From Flavobacteriales bacterium (GTDB lineage Bacteria > Bacteroidota > Bacteroidia > Flavobacteriales > TMED113), in contig PAWM01000019.1 in the NCBI GenBank assembly GCA_002714185.1, positions 1 to 47,870 of the forward strand: 47,870 nucleotides of DNA, given 5' to 3'. Under the pieces are notes generated by a model that saw nothing but the letters and a program-made list of their open reading frames with translations, was not told the origin of the DNA and did not search any database. This document shows positions 20,077-29,400 of the stretch, piece after piece (position 1 is the stretch's first letter; each line of letters begins with the position of its first letter). Position numbers and translations under genes: made by a program.

Positions 20077-20739
20077 ATGGATTTAATAATTGAAAAATCT
20101 TGGAAAAAAAAGTTATTTAATGAATTTAATAAACCTTATTTTCATGCTTTAAGTTCTTTTCTAAATCTAGAATATAAGAATCTCCAAATTTTTCCCGATA
20201 AGTCATTAATTTTTAATGCATTTAACCTGTGTTCATTTGATAATGTTAAAGTTGTCATTTTAGGACAAGATCCATATCACAATAAAAATCAAGCTGATGG
20301 ACTTTCTTTTAGTGTTCCAGTAGGAGAAAAAATACCACCTTCATTAAGAAATATTTTTAAAGAGATTCAAAATGATTTAGGAGTTATTTCACCAAAATCT
20401 GGCAATCTTCAAATCTGGGCTGAGCAAGGAGTTTTATTATTAAATTCTATATTAACCGTTCAAAATGGAAAACCAGCTTCACATCAATTTAAAGGTTGGG
20501 AAATTTTTACAGACAAGGTAATTGAATTATTATCAAATGATAAGAAAAATCTTGTTTTTATGCTTTGGGGAAATTATGCTCGTGATAAAGGTTTAAAAAT
20601 AAATAGAAAGAATCATTTATTAATTGAGTCTTCACATCCTTCTCCTTTTTCAGCTAAAAAAAGTTTTTTAGGCTCAAAACAGTTTAGCAGGTGTAATAAT
20701 TATTTAGAGCTACATAAAAAAGGTGTGATTAATTGGTAA
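20077..20739 (+). CDS. ung: Uracil-DNA glycosylase
   Basis: Removes uracil from DNA, the first step of base excision repair. At 220 aa it is normal for family 1 UDG. The water-activating loop is GQDPYH at 63-68 with catalytic Asp65; the Pro-Ser loop is PPSL at 87-90; the uracil-specificity asparagine lies in LLLNS (Asn123); the minor-groove loop HPSPFSA has catalytic His187. Other family blocks (WAEQGVLLLN, GKPASH, LWGNYA) are intact. The start gives the usual N-terminal helix (SWKKKL). Confidence 0.97.
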   Translation: MDLIIEKSWKKKLFNEFNKPYFHALSSFLNLEYKNLQIFPDKSLIFNAFNLCSFDNVKVVILGQDPYHNKNQADGLSFSVPVGEKIPPSLRNIFKEIQNDLGVISPKSGNLQIWAEQGVLLLNSILTVQNGKPASHQFKGWEIFTDKVIELLSNDKKNLVFMLWGNYARDKGLKINRKNHLLIESSHPSPFSAKKSFLGSKQFSRCNNYLELHKKGVINW

Positions 20740-20789
20740 TAAAGTTGTTTTATTAATTATTTTTGAACCTATTAATTAATTTTATTATT

Positions 20790-21038
20790 ATGAATTTATT
20801 TAAAATCTCAATCATTACATTTTTTTTGTTTTTTTCATGTAACAGTTCTAGTATATCACCAAAAGAAGTTGCACAAAAAGCATGCGAGTGTCAAACATTA
20901 CTTCAAGATCTTCAAGCTTTTAGTGACTGTAATGCTTTAGTTACTCAAATGAAGAGTGAGTATAAATCAGATTTTGAATGGATGGATAAATATAGAGAAG
21001 AATATATAAATTGTCTTCAAGATTTAATTAGCGAATAA
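20790..21038 (+). CDS. Small Cys-containing lipoprotein, unknown function
   Basis: From ATG 20790 the product is 82 aa: a hydrophobic signal (MNLFKISIITFFLFF) followed by the lipobox cysteine in FFSC-NSSS, so it is probably lipidated and anchored in a membrane. An upstream TTG would add nine residues and is unlikely. The mature part is a short charged helix hairpin with KACECQ and further cysteines in DCNAL and INCLQD. Similar short lipoproteins are common in Flavobacteriales but none has a known role that I can assign. A hairpin follows its stop. Confidence 0.75.
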   Translation: MNLFKISIITFFLFFSCNSSSISPKEVAQKACECQTLLQDLQAFSDCNALVTQMKSEYKSDFEWMDKYREEYINCLQDLISE

Positions 21039-21049
21039 ATATATAAACT

Positions 21050-21072
21050 ATAGCAATTTTGCTATTTATTTT
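21050..21072 (+). terminator. Weak hairpin with T-run after the lipoprotein gene
   Basis: ATAGCAA and TTGCTAT pair with a 2-nt loop, followed by ttatttttttt. The stem is only 7 bp and AT-rich, so it is a weak rho-independent terminator or an attenuator just before the peptidase start at 21083. Confidence 0.4.
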
Positions 21073-21082
21073 TTTAAAAAAC

Positions 21083-22141
21083 ATGAAATCAATTATTATT
21101 TTAATCATTATATTTTTTCTCTCTTTTGCAAATGCTCAAGACTCATTGACTTTTACCAATATTATTTCCTTATCTGTAAATAATGTTAAAAGTCAAGGCA
21201 AGACAGGTACTTGTTGGAGTTATGCTACTGGTTCATTTCTTGAGTCTGAATTAATTAGAATGGGAAAAGGGGAGTATAATTTATCTGAAATGTTTGTTGC
21301 AAGAAATGTATATCTTGAAAAGGCAAATAATTTTGTAAGAAGGCATGGGAAAACCAATTTTGGAGAGGGTAGTTTAAGTCATGACTTAATCAATACGATT
21401 GATAAATATGGGCTAGTTCCAAACAGTGTGTTTAATGGGTTAGTAAATAATGTTGCTAAACATGACCATTCAGAACTATCTAGCTTGTTGGAAGCATACT
21501 TAACTGTTATTGTAAAACAAAAAAAACCTTCTAATTTCTGGAAAGACGGTTATAGTGCTATTTTAGATGTGTATTTAGGTGAAGTACCTAAATCTTTTAC
21601 TTATAATGGAAAAAATTATACACCGGTGTCATTTGCTCAAGAACTTGGTTTAGAACCAAATGATTACATTAATTTAACTTCTTTTACTCATCATAAATTT
21701 TATCAAGAATTTATTCTTGAGGTCCCTGATAATTGGTCAAATGGTACATTTTACAATATACCTATTGAAAAACTTCTTAATATTACTAAAAAGGCATTAG
21801 AGAAGGGTTTTACAGTAGCATGGGATACTGATGTTAGTAATGAGGGTTTTGATTCAAAAAAAGGTATTGCAGTTGAAGAGATTAAGATAACTCAAGATTT
21901 AAGACAAGCTAAATTTGATAACTATACCGTAACAGATGATCATTTGATGCATATTACTGGTTTAGTTGAAGGTAGTGATGGTGAAACATATTTTCTTGTA
22001 AAAAACTCATGGGGAGATAATAGAGGTTTAGATGGTTACAAGGGATATGTTTTAGCTTCTGAAAATTATTTTATGCTCAATACTATTTCTATAATGCTTC
22101 ATCAAGATGCTTTATCAAGAAAAGATTATAATCCTAGATAG
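21083..22141 (+). CDS. Secreted C1-type cysteine peptidase (bleomycin hydrolase/PepC-like)
   Basis: From ATG 21083 the protein is 352 aa with a signal peptide cut after FANAQ, so it acts in the periplasm or outside. The papain-fold active site is visible: Gln38 and Cys44 in KSQGKTGTCWSYAT, His287 in DDHLMHITG (compare DHAMLITG in PepC) and Asn308 in KNSWGD. The ESELIR and LSEMF motifs after the cysteine are typical of the bleomycin hydrolase branch. Bacteroidota have many exported versions, often called aminopeptidases, though the substrate cannot be told from sequence. An alternative start at 21059 would only add eight residues ahead of the signal. It stops with TAG. Confidence 0.92.
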   Translation: MKSIIILIIIFFLSFANAQDSLTFTNIISLSVNNVKSQGKTGTCWSYATGSFLESELIRMGKGEYNLSEMFVARNVYLEKANNFVRRHGKTNFGEGSLSHDLINTIDKYGLVPNSVFNGLVNNVAKHDHSELSSLLEAYLTVIVKQKKPSNFWKDGYSAILDVYLGEVPKSFTYNGKNYTPVSFAQELGLEPNDYINLTSFTHHKFYQEFILEVPDNWSNGTFYNIPIEKLLNITKKALEKGFTVAWDTDVSNEGFDSKKGIAVEEIKITQDLRQAKFDNYTVTDDHLMHITGLVEGSDGETYFLVKNSWGDNRGLDGYKGYVLASENYFMLNTISIMLHQDALSRKDYNPR

Positions 22142-22240
22142 ATTTTATTTTGCTACTTAACTATAATACATTTTTAATTAAAGTAAAACTTTAATTGAAT
22201 TATATCAAATTACTTATTATTATTTATTTAAAATTTATAA

Positions 22241-22960
22241 TTAATTTAAGTTTATAAAGTACTTATGGAGCTTTGTATAATTATTTAATATAGTATTTGG
22301 TCTTGAAGATTTTAAAGCATGTGTGCATGCTTGGTATAATGAATATAAAGTTCTTTGCTTACATACTTCATTTAATCCATTATTTTTAGAATAATCCCCA
22401 AAAATCCATCCTTTTTTAATCACATTTACTTGAGAGCTGTTGAATATATTAATATTAAAAAAAGCATCACCTATAATTTCAGCTGCTTCTTTATTATTAA
22501 TTTTTATAGATTGAAATAATCTCATATCATTTTTTAATTGTTTTGCATTTTTTTCTCCATATGAAATTATCTCTTTAATTATTATATCTAGATCTTTTAC
22601 AATATTAATCGTATGTCTTCTTAATTTAACAATATCTCCGGTAAACATTAAATTACTACAAACTAGAACTCGAGATCCTGCACAAAAACCTGCAGAAACA
22701 GATTTGTCGTATGAATTTCTAAAACCTATACTGATTAGATTATTATATCCAGATGTACAAAAATCTACTGTACCAAATAGTTGTTTTCCATTATTAGTTA
22801 ACTTTATATTATAATTCATTAGTTTCCAATGAATTGGACTATAATTTTTTATTTTATTTAAAATATCAAAATGAGCAATTGGGGAATAACTATTTGTTTT
22901 TTTAGGTAGTTGAATAGATTTTAAGATTTCGATTTCTTTATTTATGTTATTTTCTTTCAT
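22241..22960 (-). CDS. DUF932-like (phage/plasmid-type) protein
   Basis: A 239-aa cytosolic protein. The central block IGFRNSYDKSVSAGFCAGSR followed by VLVCSNLMFTGD...RRHT is the pattern of DUF932 proteins, found in phages, plasmids and some chromosomes and lacking a settled biochemical role. Here the protein is shorter than many plasmid versions and carries a C-terminal region with SLYQACTHALKSS, also seen in family members. There are no other phage genes next to it. It is transcribed alone, convergent with the peptidase upstream in the map and 126 bp downstream of the exporter gene on the same strand. Assignment is from motif memory. Confidence 0.65.
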   Translation of the reverse strand: MKENNINKEIEILKSIQLPKKTNSYSPIAHFDILNKIKNYSPIHWKLMNYNIKLTNNGKQLFGTVDFCTSGYNNLISIGFRNSYDKSVSAGFCAGSRVLVCSNLMFTGDIVKLRRHTINIVKDLDIIIKEIISYGEKNAKQLKNDMRLFQSIKINNKEAAEIIGDAFFNINIFNSSQVNVIKKGWIFGDYSKNNGLNEVCKQRTLYSLYQACTHALKSSRPNTILNNYTKLHKYFINLN

Positions 22961-23086
22961 AGGTATTATTTTTTATTATTAATACTAATATAATACTTTT
23001 CCTTAATTTGTCCTATAATTATTATTATGTTAAATAGAATTAAATGATAAAGAGAAGATATAAGAACTTCCACTCGCTTAAATATT

Positions 23087-25141
23087 TTATGTTTGTGTGT
23101 ATGATATCATTTTTGGTAAGTATATTAAATCAAATAACACAGCTATAACTGCAGAAATAATTGTAATTAATCCTAACTGTGAAACTGACTTAAATTCTGA
23201 AAAAATTAGTGGTAATAAGCAAAAAATTATGACTATAGTTGTTTTAATAACAGCTTTTCCAGTTGTTGTCACAACATTGGTAATTATTTCATTTTCATCA
23301 TTTTTTAATCTTCTTAAATAAGCACTGATTATATGAATGGAATCATCAACAATTAGACCGAAAACAATAGTAAAAATAAATGCATTAGATAAACTAAAAT
23401 AGAAATTAAAAAATTGAATAATTCCTAATGTTAAAATAATAGGTACTAGATTTGGAATTATTGATATTATTAAAAATTTATAGTTAAATTTTGTTAAAAA
23501 GAAGAAGATTAGACCTATGGAAGAGATAGCTAAAACTAGACCTAGAATTAGTTTTTTAGTTAAATTAAAAGATATATTATCAAAAACATACCCCACTCCA
23601 CCAGCTTTAATAATTAATTTAGAATCATATTTTTTAATTAAGTTATTAATGATTTCATTTGTTTTTAATGCTCCAATGTCTTTCATTCTACACATTAATA
23701 AATATTGATTATCTAATTTTGAATATATAGGTAGTCTTTTGGATAAAATATTATTTGATATTTTAATATTTGATATATCTACTTTAATACCATTATTATT
23801 TAAATCATCTTCAAATTTTAATAAATCCTTATTATCTGAAGTTAAATTATGAATGTAAAAATGAATAGGTTTTATACCCCCAAAATATCTATCAAAAAAA
23901 GAAACTTCTTTATACATTTCAGATTTTTTATTAACCTCGTCAGTTAAAAAGTTATTTATTTGAATTTGTGAAATGCTATATATTCCTAGTATAAAAAAGA
24001 AAAACATAATTATATGAAAAACATTTTTTTTATTAGATAAACTAAAAGCAATTATATTATCGATTATATTTTGAAAAAATTTATGTTGTTTAACTTGGTT
24101 AAAGTTATAATCAATAGAAATAGCATAAATAATTGTTACTAAAATTAATGTAAATAAAATACCAAAAGAAGTAATAATACCAAATCGAGCAATTGGAGTA
24201 ATATCATTAAATAAAAATGTTAAAAAACTTAATGATGTAGTAATAGATGTTAAAAGTATTGCTTTACCAATTCTATCTATTCTTTCTTTGAAAAATAATA
24301 ATCTATTACTACAATAATGTTGATTAGATGTATAATGCATTACATCTGAAATGCAAACAATAAATAATATTGCTGGTGATATAATCATAATCATTTCTAG
24401 ACCAGAAAATATCACGGTAGATAAAGAAAGAGTAACAATAATACTAATTATAACACTTGATATTGTTAATAGTATCAATTTTAAGTTAGTCGTTAAAAAA
24501 TATAGTAGAATAAAACATAAAATTGCACTTATGGTAGTTAAGGTAACAAATTCTCTTATTACTTTCTTTTGAAAATAAACCTCACTAGGAATTCTCCCAG
24601 AGATATATAAATCAGTTTGTATATTATTAAGTTTTATTTCATATAATTGATCAATCAAATAATTTCGATTATCTACTGATAGATTATTTTTAGCTTCAAT
24701 AAGAAAAAAAAACTTTGTTTTACTTGAGTCTATAAAATTACTTTCTAAGAGTGCACTTTTGTTAATTGATTTATTAAAACTTTCAATATCAGTTAAGTCT
24801 AAAACTTTTGATGTAATAGGAATTAATGGAGCATTAATAATATTTCGTTCATTGATGATACTGTTAACTCTTTTTACTGTCTCTAAATCTCTAATTTTAT
24901 TATGAATATTCTTTAATTTTTGAAATTCATTATAGCTTAATAATCTGTCGGTACTTATTCCTAGAAAAATAAGATTCTCATCATCGATTAGTTTAGATAG
25001 ATATTCTTCATTTGAAATTTCCTTAATTATTCTCTCAGTATCAAAAAAAACTTGTGTATTAATAAGAGAAAATAATGAGAATATAAATAATATAATTATT
25101 GATAAAAATATCTTTATTTTATGATTCCAGATAAAATTCAT
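23087..25141 (-). CDS. MMPL/RND-superfamily exporter (HAE3-like)
   Basis: A 684-aa inner-membrane transporter. It has the RND half-size layout: TM1 at about 10-29, a large periplasmic loop, a block of five to six TM segments (about 200-345), TM near 372-390, a second periplasmic loop and a final TM block. The conserved charged turn GLIVDDSIHI near residue 600 is the family's proton-relay type motif, and the first half has the matching CISDVMHY. This class exports lipids, sterol-like or other hydrophobic compounds using the proton gradient; the substrate is unknown. A steroid-reductase-like gene diverges from it with only 40 bp between starts. Confidence 0.88.
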   Translation of the reverse strand: MNFIWNHKIKIFLSIIILFIFSLFSLINTQVFFDTERIIKEISNEEYLSKLIDDENLIFLGISTDRLLSYNEFQKLKNIHNKIRDLETVKRVNSIINERNIINAPLIPITSKVLDLTDIESFNKSINKSALLESNFIDSSKTKFFFLIEAKNNLSVDNRNYLIDQLYEIKLNNIQTDLYISGRIPSEVYFQKKVIREFVTLTTISAILCFILLYFLTTNLKLILLTISSVIISIIVTLSLSTVIFSGLEMIMIISPAILFIVCISDVMHYTSNQHYCSNRLLFFKERIDRIGKAILLTSITTSLSFLTFLFNDITPIARFGIITSFGILFTLILVTIIYAISIDYNFNQVKQHKFFQNIIDNIIAFSLSNKKNVFHIIMFFFFILGIYSISQIQINNFLTDEVNKKSEMYKEVSFFDRYFGGIKPIHFYIHNLTSDNKDLLKFEDDLNNNGIKVDISNIKISNNILSKRLPIYSKLDNQYLLMCRMKDIGALKTNEIINNLIKKYDSKLIIKAGGVGYVFDNISFNLTKKLILGLVLAISSIGLIFFFLTKFNYKFLIISIIPNLVPIILTLGIIQFFNFYFSLSNAFIFTIVFGLIVDDSIHIISAYLRRLKNDENEIITNVVTTTGKAVIKTTIVIIFCLLPLIFSEFKSVSQLGLITIISAVIAVLFDLIYLPKMISYTQT

Positions 25142-25181
25142 TATTATTTATTTATATATAACAATAAGTTATAAAATTTAT

Positions 25182-25973
25182 ATGTTTGTAAATCTATTAT
25201 TTATGAATTTAATTTTAAAAAATGATTTTTATTTTAAAGCATTAATGATCTGGATTTTTTTTGCTTTATGTGTATTTATTATTATATTGATATTCAAGCC
25301 ATCTACTTACGGTCGTCATTTCAATTATAATTCAATTTGTATTAATAATCGATTAGGGTGGTTTATTATGGAACTCCCTACAGTTTTGTTAATGCCATAT
25401 TTTTACTTTTCAGGGTCATTAAATTTTAATTTAGTTACTTTCACCTTTATAATGCTATATCTAATGCATTATATAAATAGAGTATTTGTGTTTCCTTTTA
25501 AGATTAATACTAAAGGGAAAAAAATACCTCTTTTAATTGTTTTGTCAGCAATGATATTTAATACATTTAATACTTTTTTTATTGGTTATTACTTTGGAAA
25601 TTTAAGTCGATTATATGATTTGGAATGGTTTTATTCTCCATGCTTTATAATTGGTTTTTTATTATTTTTAGTAGGAGCATATATAAATTACCAATCTGAT
25701 AAAATACTTATTAATTTAAGAAAGGGTTCTGAAACGGGCTATAAAGTGCCTTTCGGAGGATTATTTAAATATGTTTCATGTCCTAATCACTTTGGTGAAA
25801 TTATTGAATGGATAGGTTTTGCAATTTTAACATGTAGTGTACCAGCTTTTTCTTTTGCTATATTGACAATTGCAAATTTATTGCCTAGGTCTATTCAACA
25901 TCATGATTGGTATAAAAAAAAATTTCCAGATTACCCTGTAAATAGAAAGGCAATTATACCCTTTTTAATATAG
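25182..25973 (+). CDS. Steroid 5-alpha-reductase family membrane protein
   Basis: A 263-aa polytopic protein (six to seven hydrophobic segments) matching 3-oxo-5-alpha-steroid 4-dehydrogenases. The C-terminal signature is well kept: GGLFKYVSCPNHFGEIIEW and, near the end, NLLPRSIQHHDWYKKKFPDYP. These residues bind NADPH and the substrate in the family. It would reduce a C=C bond in a hydrophobic substrate at the inner membrane; in bacteria the natural substrate is mostly unknown. Start at 25182 or at the in-frame ATG 25203 are both possible. The stop lies 34 bp from the end of the convergent small gene. Confidence 0.9.
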   Translation: MFVNLLFMNLILKNDFYFKALMIWIFFALCVFIIILIFKPSTYGRHFNYNSICINNRLGWFIMELPTVLLMPYFYFSGSLNFNLVTFTFIMLYLMHYINRVFVFPFKINTKGKKIPLLIVLSAMIFNTFNTFFIGYYFGNLSRLYDLEWFYSPCFIIGFLLFLVGAYINYQSDKILINLRKGSETGYKVPFGGLFKYVSCPNHFGEIIEWIGFAILTCSVPAFSFAILTIANLLPRSIQHHDWYKKKFPDYPVNRKAIIPFLI

Positions 25974-26007
25974 AATAGATTTTCTTATTATTCTATAATA
26001 ATAAATA

Positions 26008-26409
26008 TTACCATTTTTTTCTTCTTGAACTTATAATATTACAATCACAGTCAACTTTAACTACTTCTATTGCAGTATGTGGTCCACCTTTTTTATTAGG
26101 GTAAAATATCTCTACTGAATATTCTTTGCTATTAATTTTTTTAGCTGATCTACTCCATAAATCTATTGATAGTGGATCCCATGTGCCTGATTCTCTACAT
26201 AGTTTTTTAACATAGGAGAAGGCTTCATGTCTACATCCACTTACATCAGATTTGCAAGTTTTCTTTTGTATATCTTGATTTGAGTTGTGATTTTTATTAT
26301 TTAGATAATTAGTATTAGTTTTTGTTGCTTTTATTTGATTAATTTCTTGTTGTTGATTATATAAAATAAATGTCAATCCTACTATAATAAGTACTAATAT
26401 CTTTTTCAT
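26008..26409 (-). CDS. Small exported protein, unknown function
   Basis: A 133-aa protein with an N-terminal signal or anchor (MKKILVLIIVGLTFILY), a polar Asn/Gln-rich linker and a C-terminal domain with five cysteines (KTCKSDVSGC, KKLC, KVDCDC) and a tryptophan-rich middle. I do not recognise it. Its start overlaps the stop of the 1241-aa GCTD-repeat protein by 4 bp (ATGA), so the two are translationally coupled and it may assist that protein, which is inference. Confidence 0.7.
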   Translation of the reverse strand: MKKILVLIIVGLTFILYNQQQEINQIKATKTNTNYLNNKNHNSNQDIQKKTCKSDVSGCRHEAFSYVKKLCRESGTWDPLSIDLWSRSAKKINSKEYSVEIFYPNKKGGPHTAIEVVKVDCDCNIISSRRKKW

Positions 26410-29400
26410 TTTAATTGATTATATTTTTTTTTCACAGATCCATCATTATATATTTCTAACTGTATTCCATGCTTGTATGTTTCTCTCCCAAGGATATCAA
26501 TAGTTCTAACAAGTTCTTTTTCAAATACTTGATTATCTACAATTATACTTGATGCAATACTAATACCATCTATAGTATATGTGTTAGTTCCCTCCTCCCA
26601 TTTGGTAATTAATAATTTAGATTCAGTATTAGTTTCAGTGTTCCATAATTTAAATGTAATTTTTTCTCCAACATTTAATCCATCCTTATGATTAGTTGTT
26701 AAATCATCTCCCCAAATTGTTAAAGCAATATTCTCACCATTAAATGTAGTCTTTCCGATTAATCTTCCTGATCTATCAAAAGCAGCAATTTCATCTCCAA
26801 TAAATGGTGTAATTTGCCAAGATGAAATTGGTAATCCAATTATCATATTATTTCCCGTGTTTTTGGGTTTTTTATAATAATTAATTTTTTCATTTATATG
26901 TTCTTCGTAATATCCAAACCTACCGTTTGATGGGAAGTTAAATAAAGAGGCATTTTCCATTTTAATCTGATAACCTTTTCCTGGACACAAAATTTCTATT
27001 GAATTTAATCCAAACATAGGCCAATAAACAGACCCATTTTCATCTTTCATAATAACAAGATTATTAATTATTGGTTGCATCATATCATCTACATTAAAAC
27101 AATTTGTATGAAGGTATCCTATAATTCCCCATCCATTATTTAATTGTATATCTAAATTATGAGGAACTAATGTACCTTCAAGAATTAATGTATTATCGGA
27201 GTGCATTTTTGCTTGGTATCCTTGACCAGGAATTATTTCATTTATTGAGTTTATACCAAATTGTGGCCAATAAACTCCTCCAGTTTGATCTTTAATAATT
27301 TCTACATCATTAACAATATTAGCAAAAACATCAGTTAAGTTGGGGTTTATAGGGTTAATATATGAAGACCAGATTCCCCAGCCTAACGAAAGTTCAATTG
27401 CTTGAGAATAGAATGATGCGAATTCTATTGAACTAATTCCAGATATAGCATTACATGAATATGTATTTAATCCAAAATTAAATATTGCATTGCCAGGTAA
27501 ATCACCATTGTTAGTAGAAATAATGAAATTTAAACTTTCTCCATCATTCATAACATTATCCCCATAATTACCTCCCCATACAGTAATTGCTGTAGATTCA
27601 CCATTCCAGTAAGCAGAACCAACTATATTATTATTAGAGTTGGTGACACCAATCCAAGCACCTGAAACAGTTTGGTTATTAACAATAATAGATGCATCAT
27701 CCGATAATACAATAGTCATTGGGCATTCATTAGGTTCTATTTCTCCCCAAGGATTTACTGGAATTTCTATGCATGAACCATCATTAACATTTGCTTCATA
27801 ATTATAGTTTAATGCATTTTGGTCATCGCATCCATAGACGATAGTGACACAAGAGCCATCATCCATATTTGCATTCATATTATAGTTTATAGAATTTGGA
27901 TATGTACATCCAAAAGAATATTCTATACAAGAATTGTCATCAGTTATTGCATATGGATTATAATTAGCTGCATTTTCATTTGTACAACCTAAAACATCAA
28001 ATAAACATAATGGGCCGTCTGTAATTTCTTCTTGTATAGAAACAGAGCAGCCATTTTCATCTGTTACCGTAACTGAATATATTCCCGCTCCAATGTTTGA
28101 TAGGTCTTCATTGTTTGCTCCATTTGACCAAGAAAATGTGTAATTTCCAGTTCCACCAAATACACTTATATCAATTAAACCATCATTTGCTCCATTACAT
28201 GATAAACCATATCCTACAGAATAATTAGATAATTCAGATGAAATTATTATTTCATCAGTTTGAGTAATTTCTATTACTATAGAACCTGAACAATTATTCT
28301 CATCCATTACCGTAACAGAGTATATTCCTGAAGTCAAATTATTTATATCCTGTGAATTTGCTCCATTTGACCAAGAGTATATATAATTTCCAGAACCCCC
28401 ATTTACTGTTAAATCAATTGAACCATCATTAGCACCATAACACGAAACTCCATATCCTGAATAATCAGACCAAGTTGCTGAAATATCTAATAAACAACTT
28501 CCATAACAATCCATATATGTATCCTCAGGATAAGTGCATCCATCATCTGTATTTGCACTCGGATTAAAATTACAAGCTATTGAATCAGTACAACCAAAAA
28601 TAAATGGCATACAAGAACCATCGTCTGTATTTGCATTCACATTATAATTAAATGATGATGCATCTGTACATCCAATTTCATTACACTCTCCAATTACCAC
28701 CATATCTTCATAACCATTTATTAAGGTATAATAATTAATTCCATCAACAATTAATATATCACCATTCCATCCATCACCCCAAGAGTCATTCATATTTATT
28801 ATATAATTTTCTGGTAATTGTTCTATACATTCCTCATATGGTGCATTACCTTGAGCAATAATAATACCCCCACAGTCTGTTATTGACCAATAAACTTCAC
28901 TTTGTGATGAGCCACCATTAACATGAATAGTAGACCCTTGGCATACACATGATGTAAATTCACACAAATTATTATCTAATTCTGCTTCACTATTATAATT
29001 ACAAGCATTAATATTGGTACATCCATCTAGTTCAAGTTCATCACAAATCTCGTCGTTATCTAAGTCATTTACACACATGCCATTACAATCATAATATAAT
29101 TCAGGATATACACATGTTCCATTATCTATATTTGCATTTAGATTATAGTTACAAGAAAATATATTAGTACATCCATATACATTATAAGTGCAAGATCCAT
29201 TGTCCATATTTGCATCTTGGTTATAATTATTGGCTGTTGCATCAGTACATCCATATAAATATGTACATAATCCATTATCCATATTTGCATTTGGATTATA
29301 GTTAATAGCTAAAGAGTCAGTACATCCATAAATATTATAAGTACAAGAATCATCATCTATATTAGCACTGGAATTATAATTATTAGCTAAAGAGTCAGTG

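Noticed and set aside
22241-22960. Prophage remnant
   Set aside because: A single DUF932-like gene without structural, lysis or integration genes is not enough.
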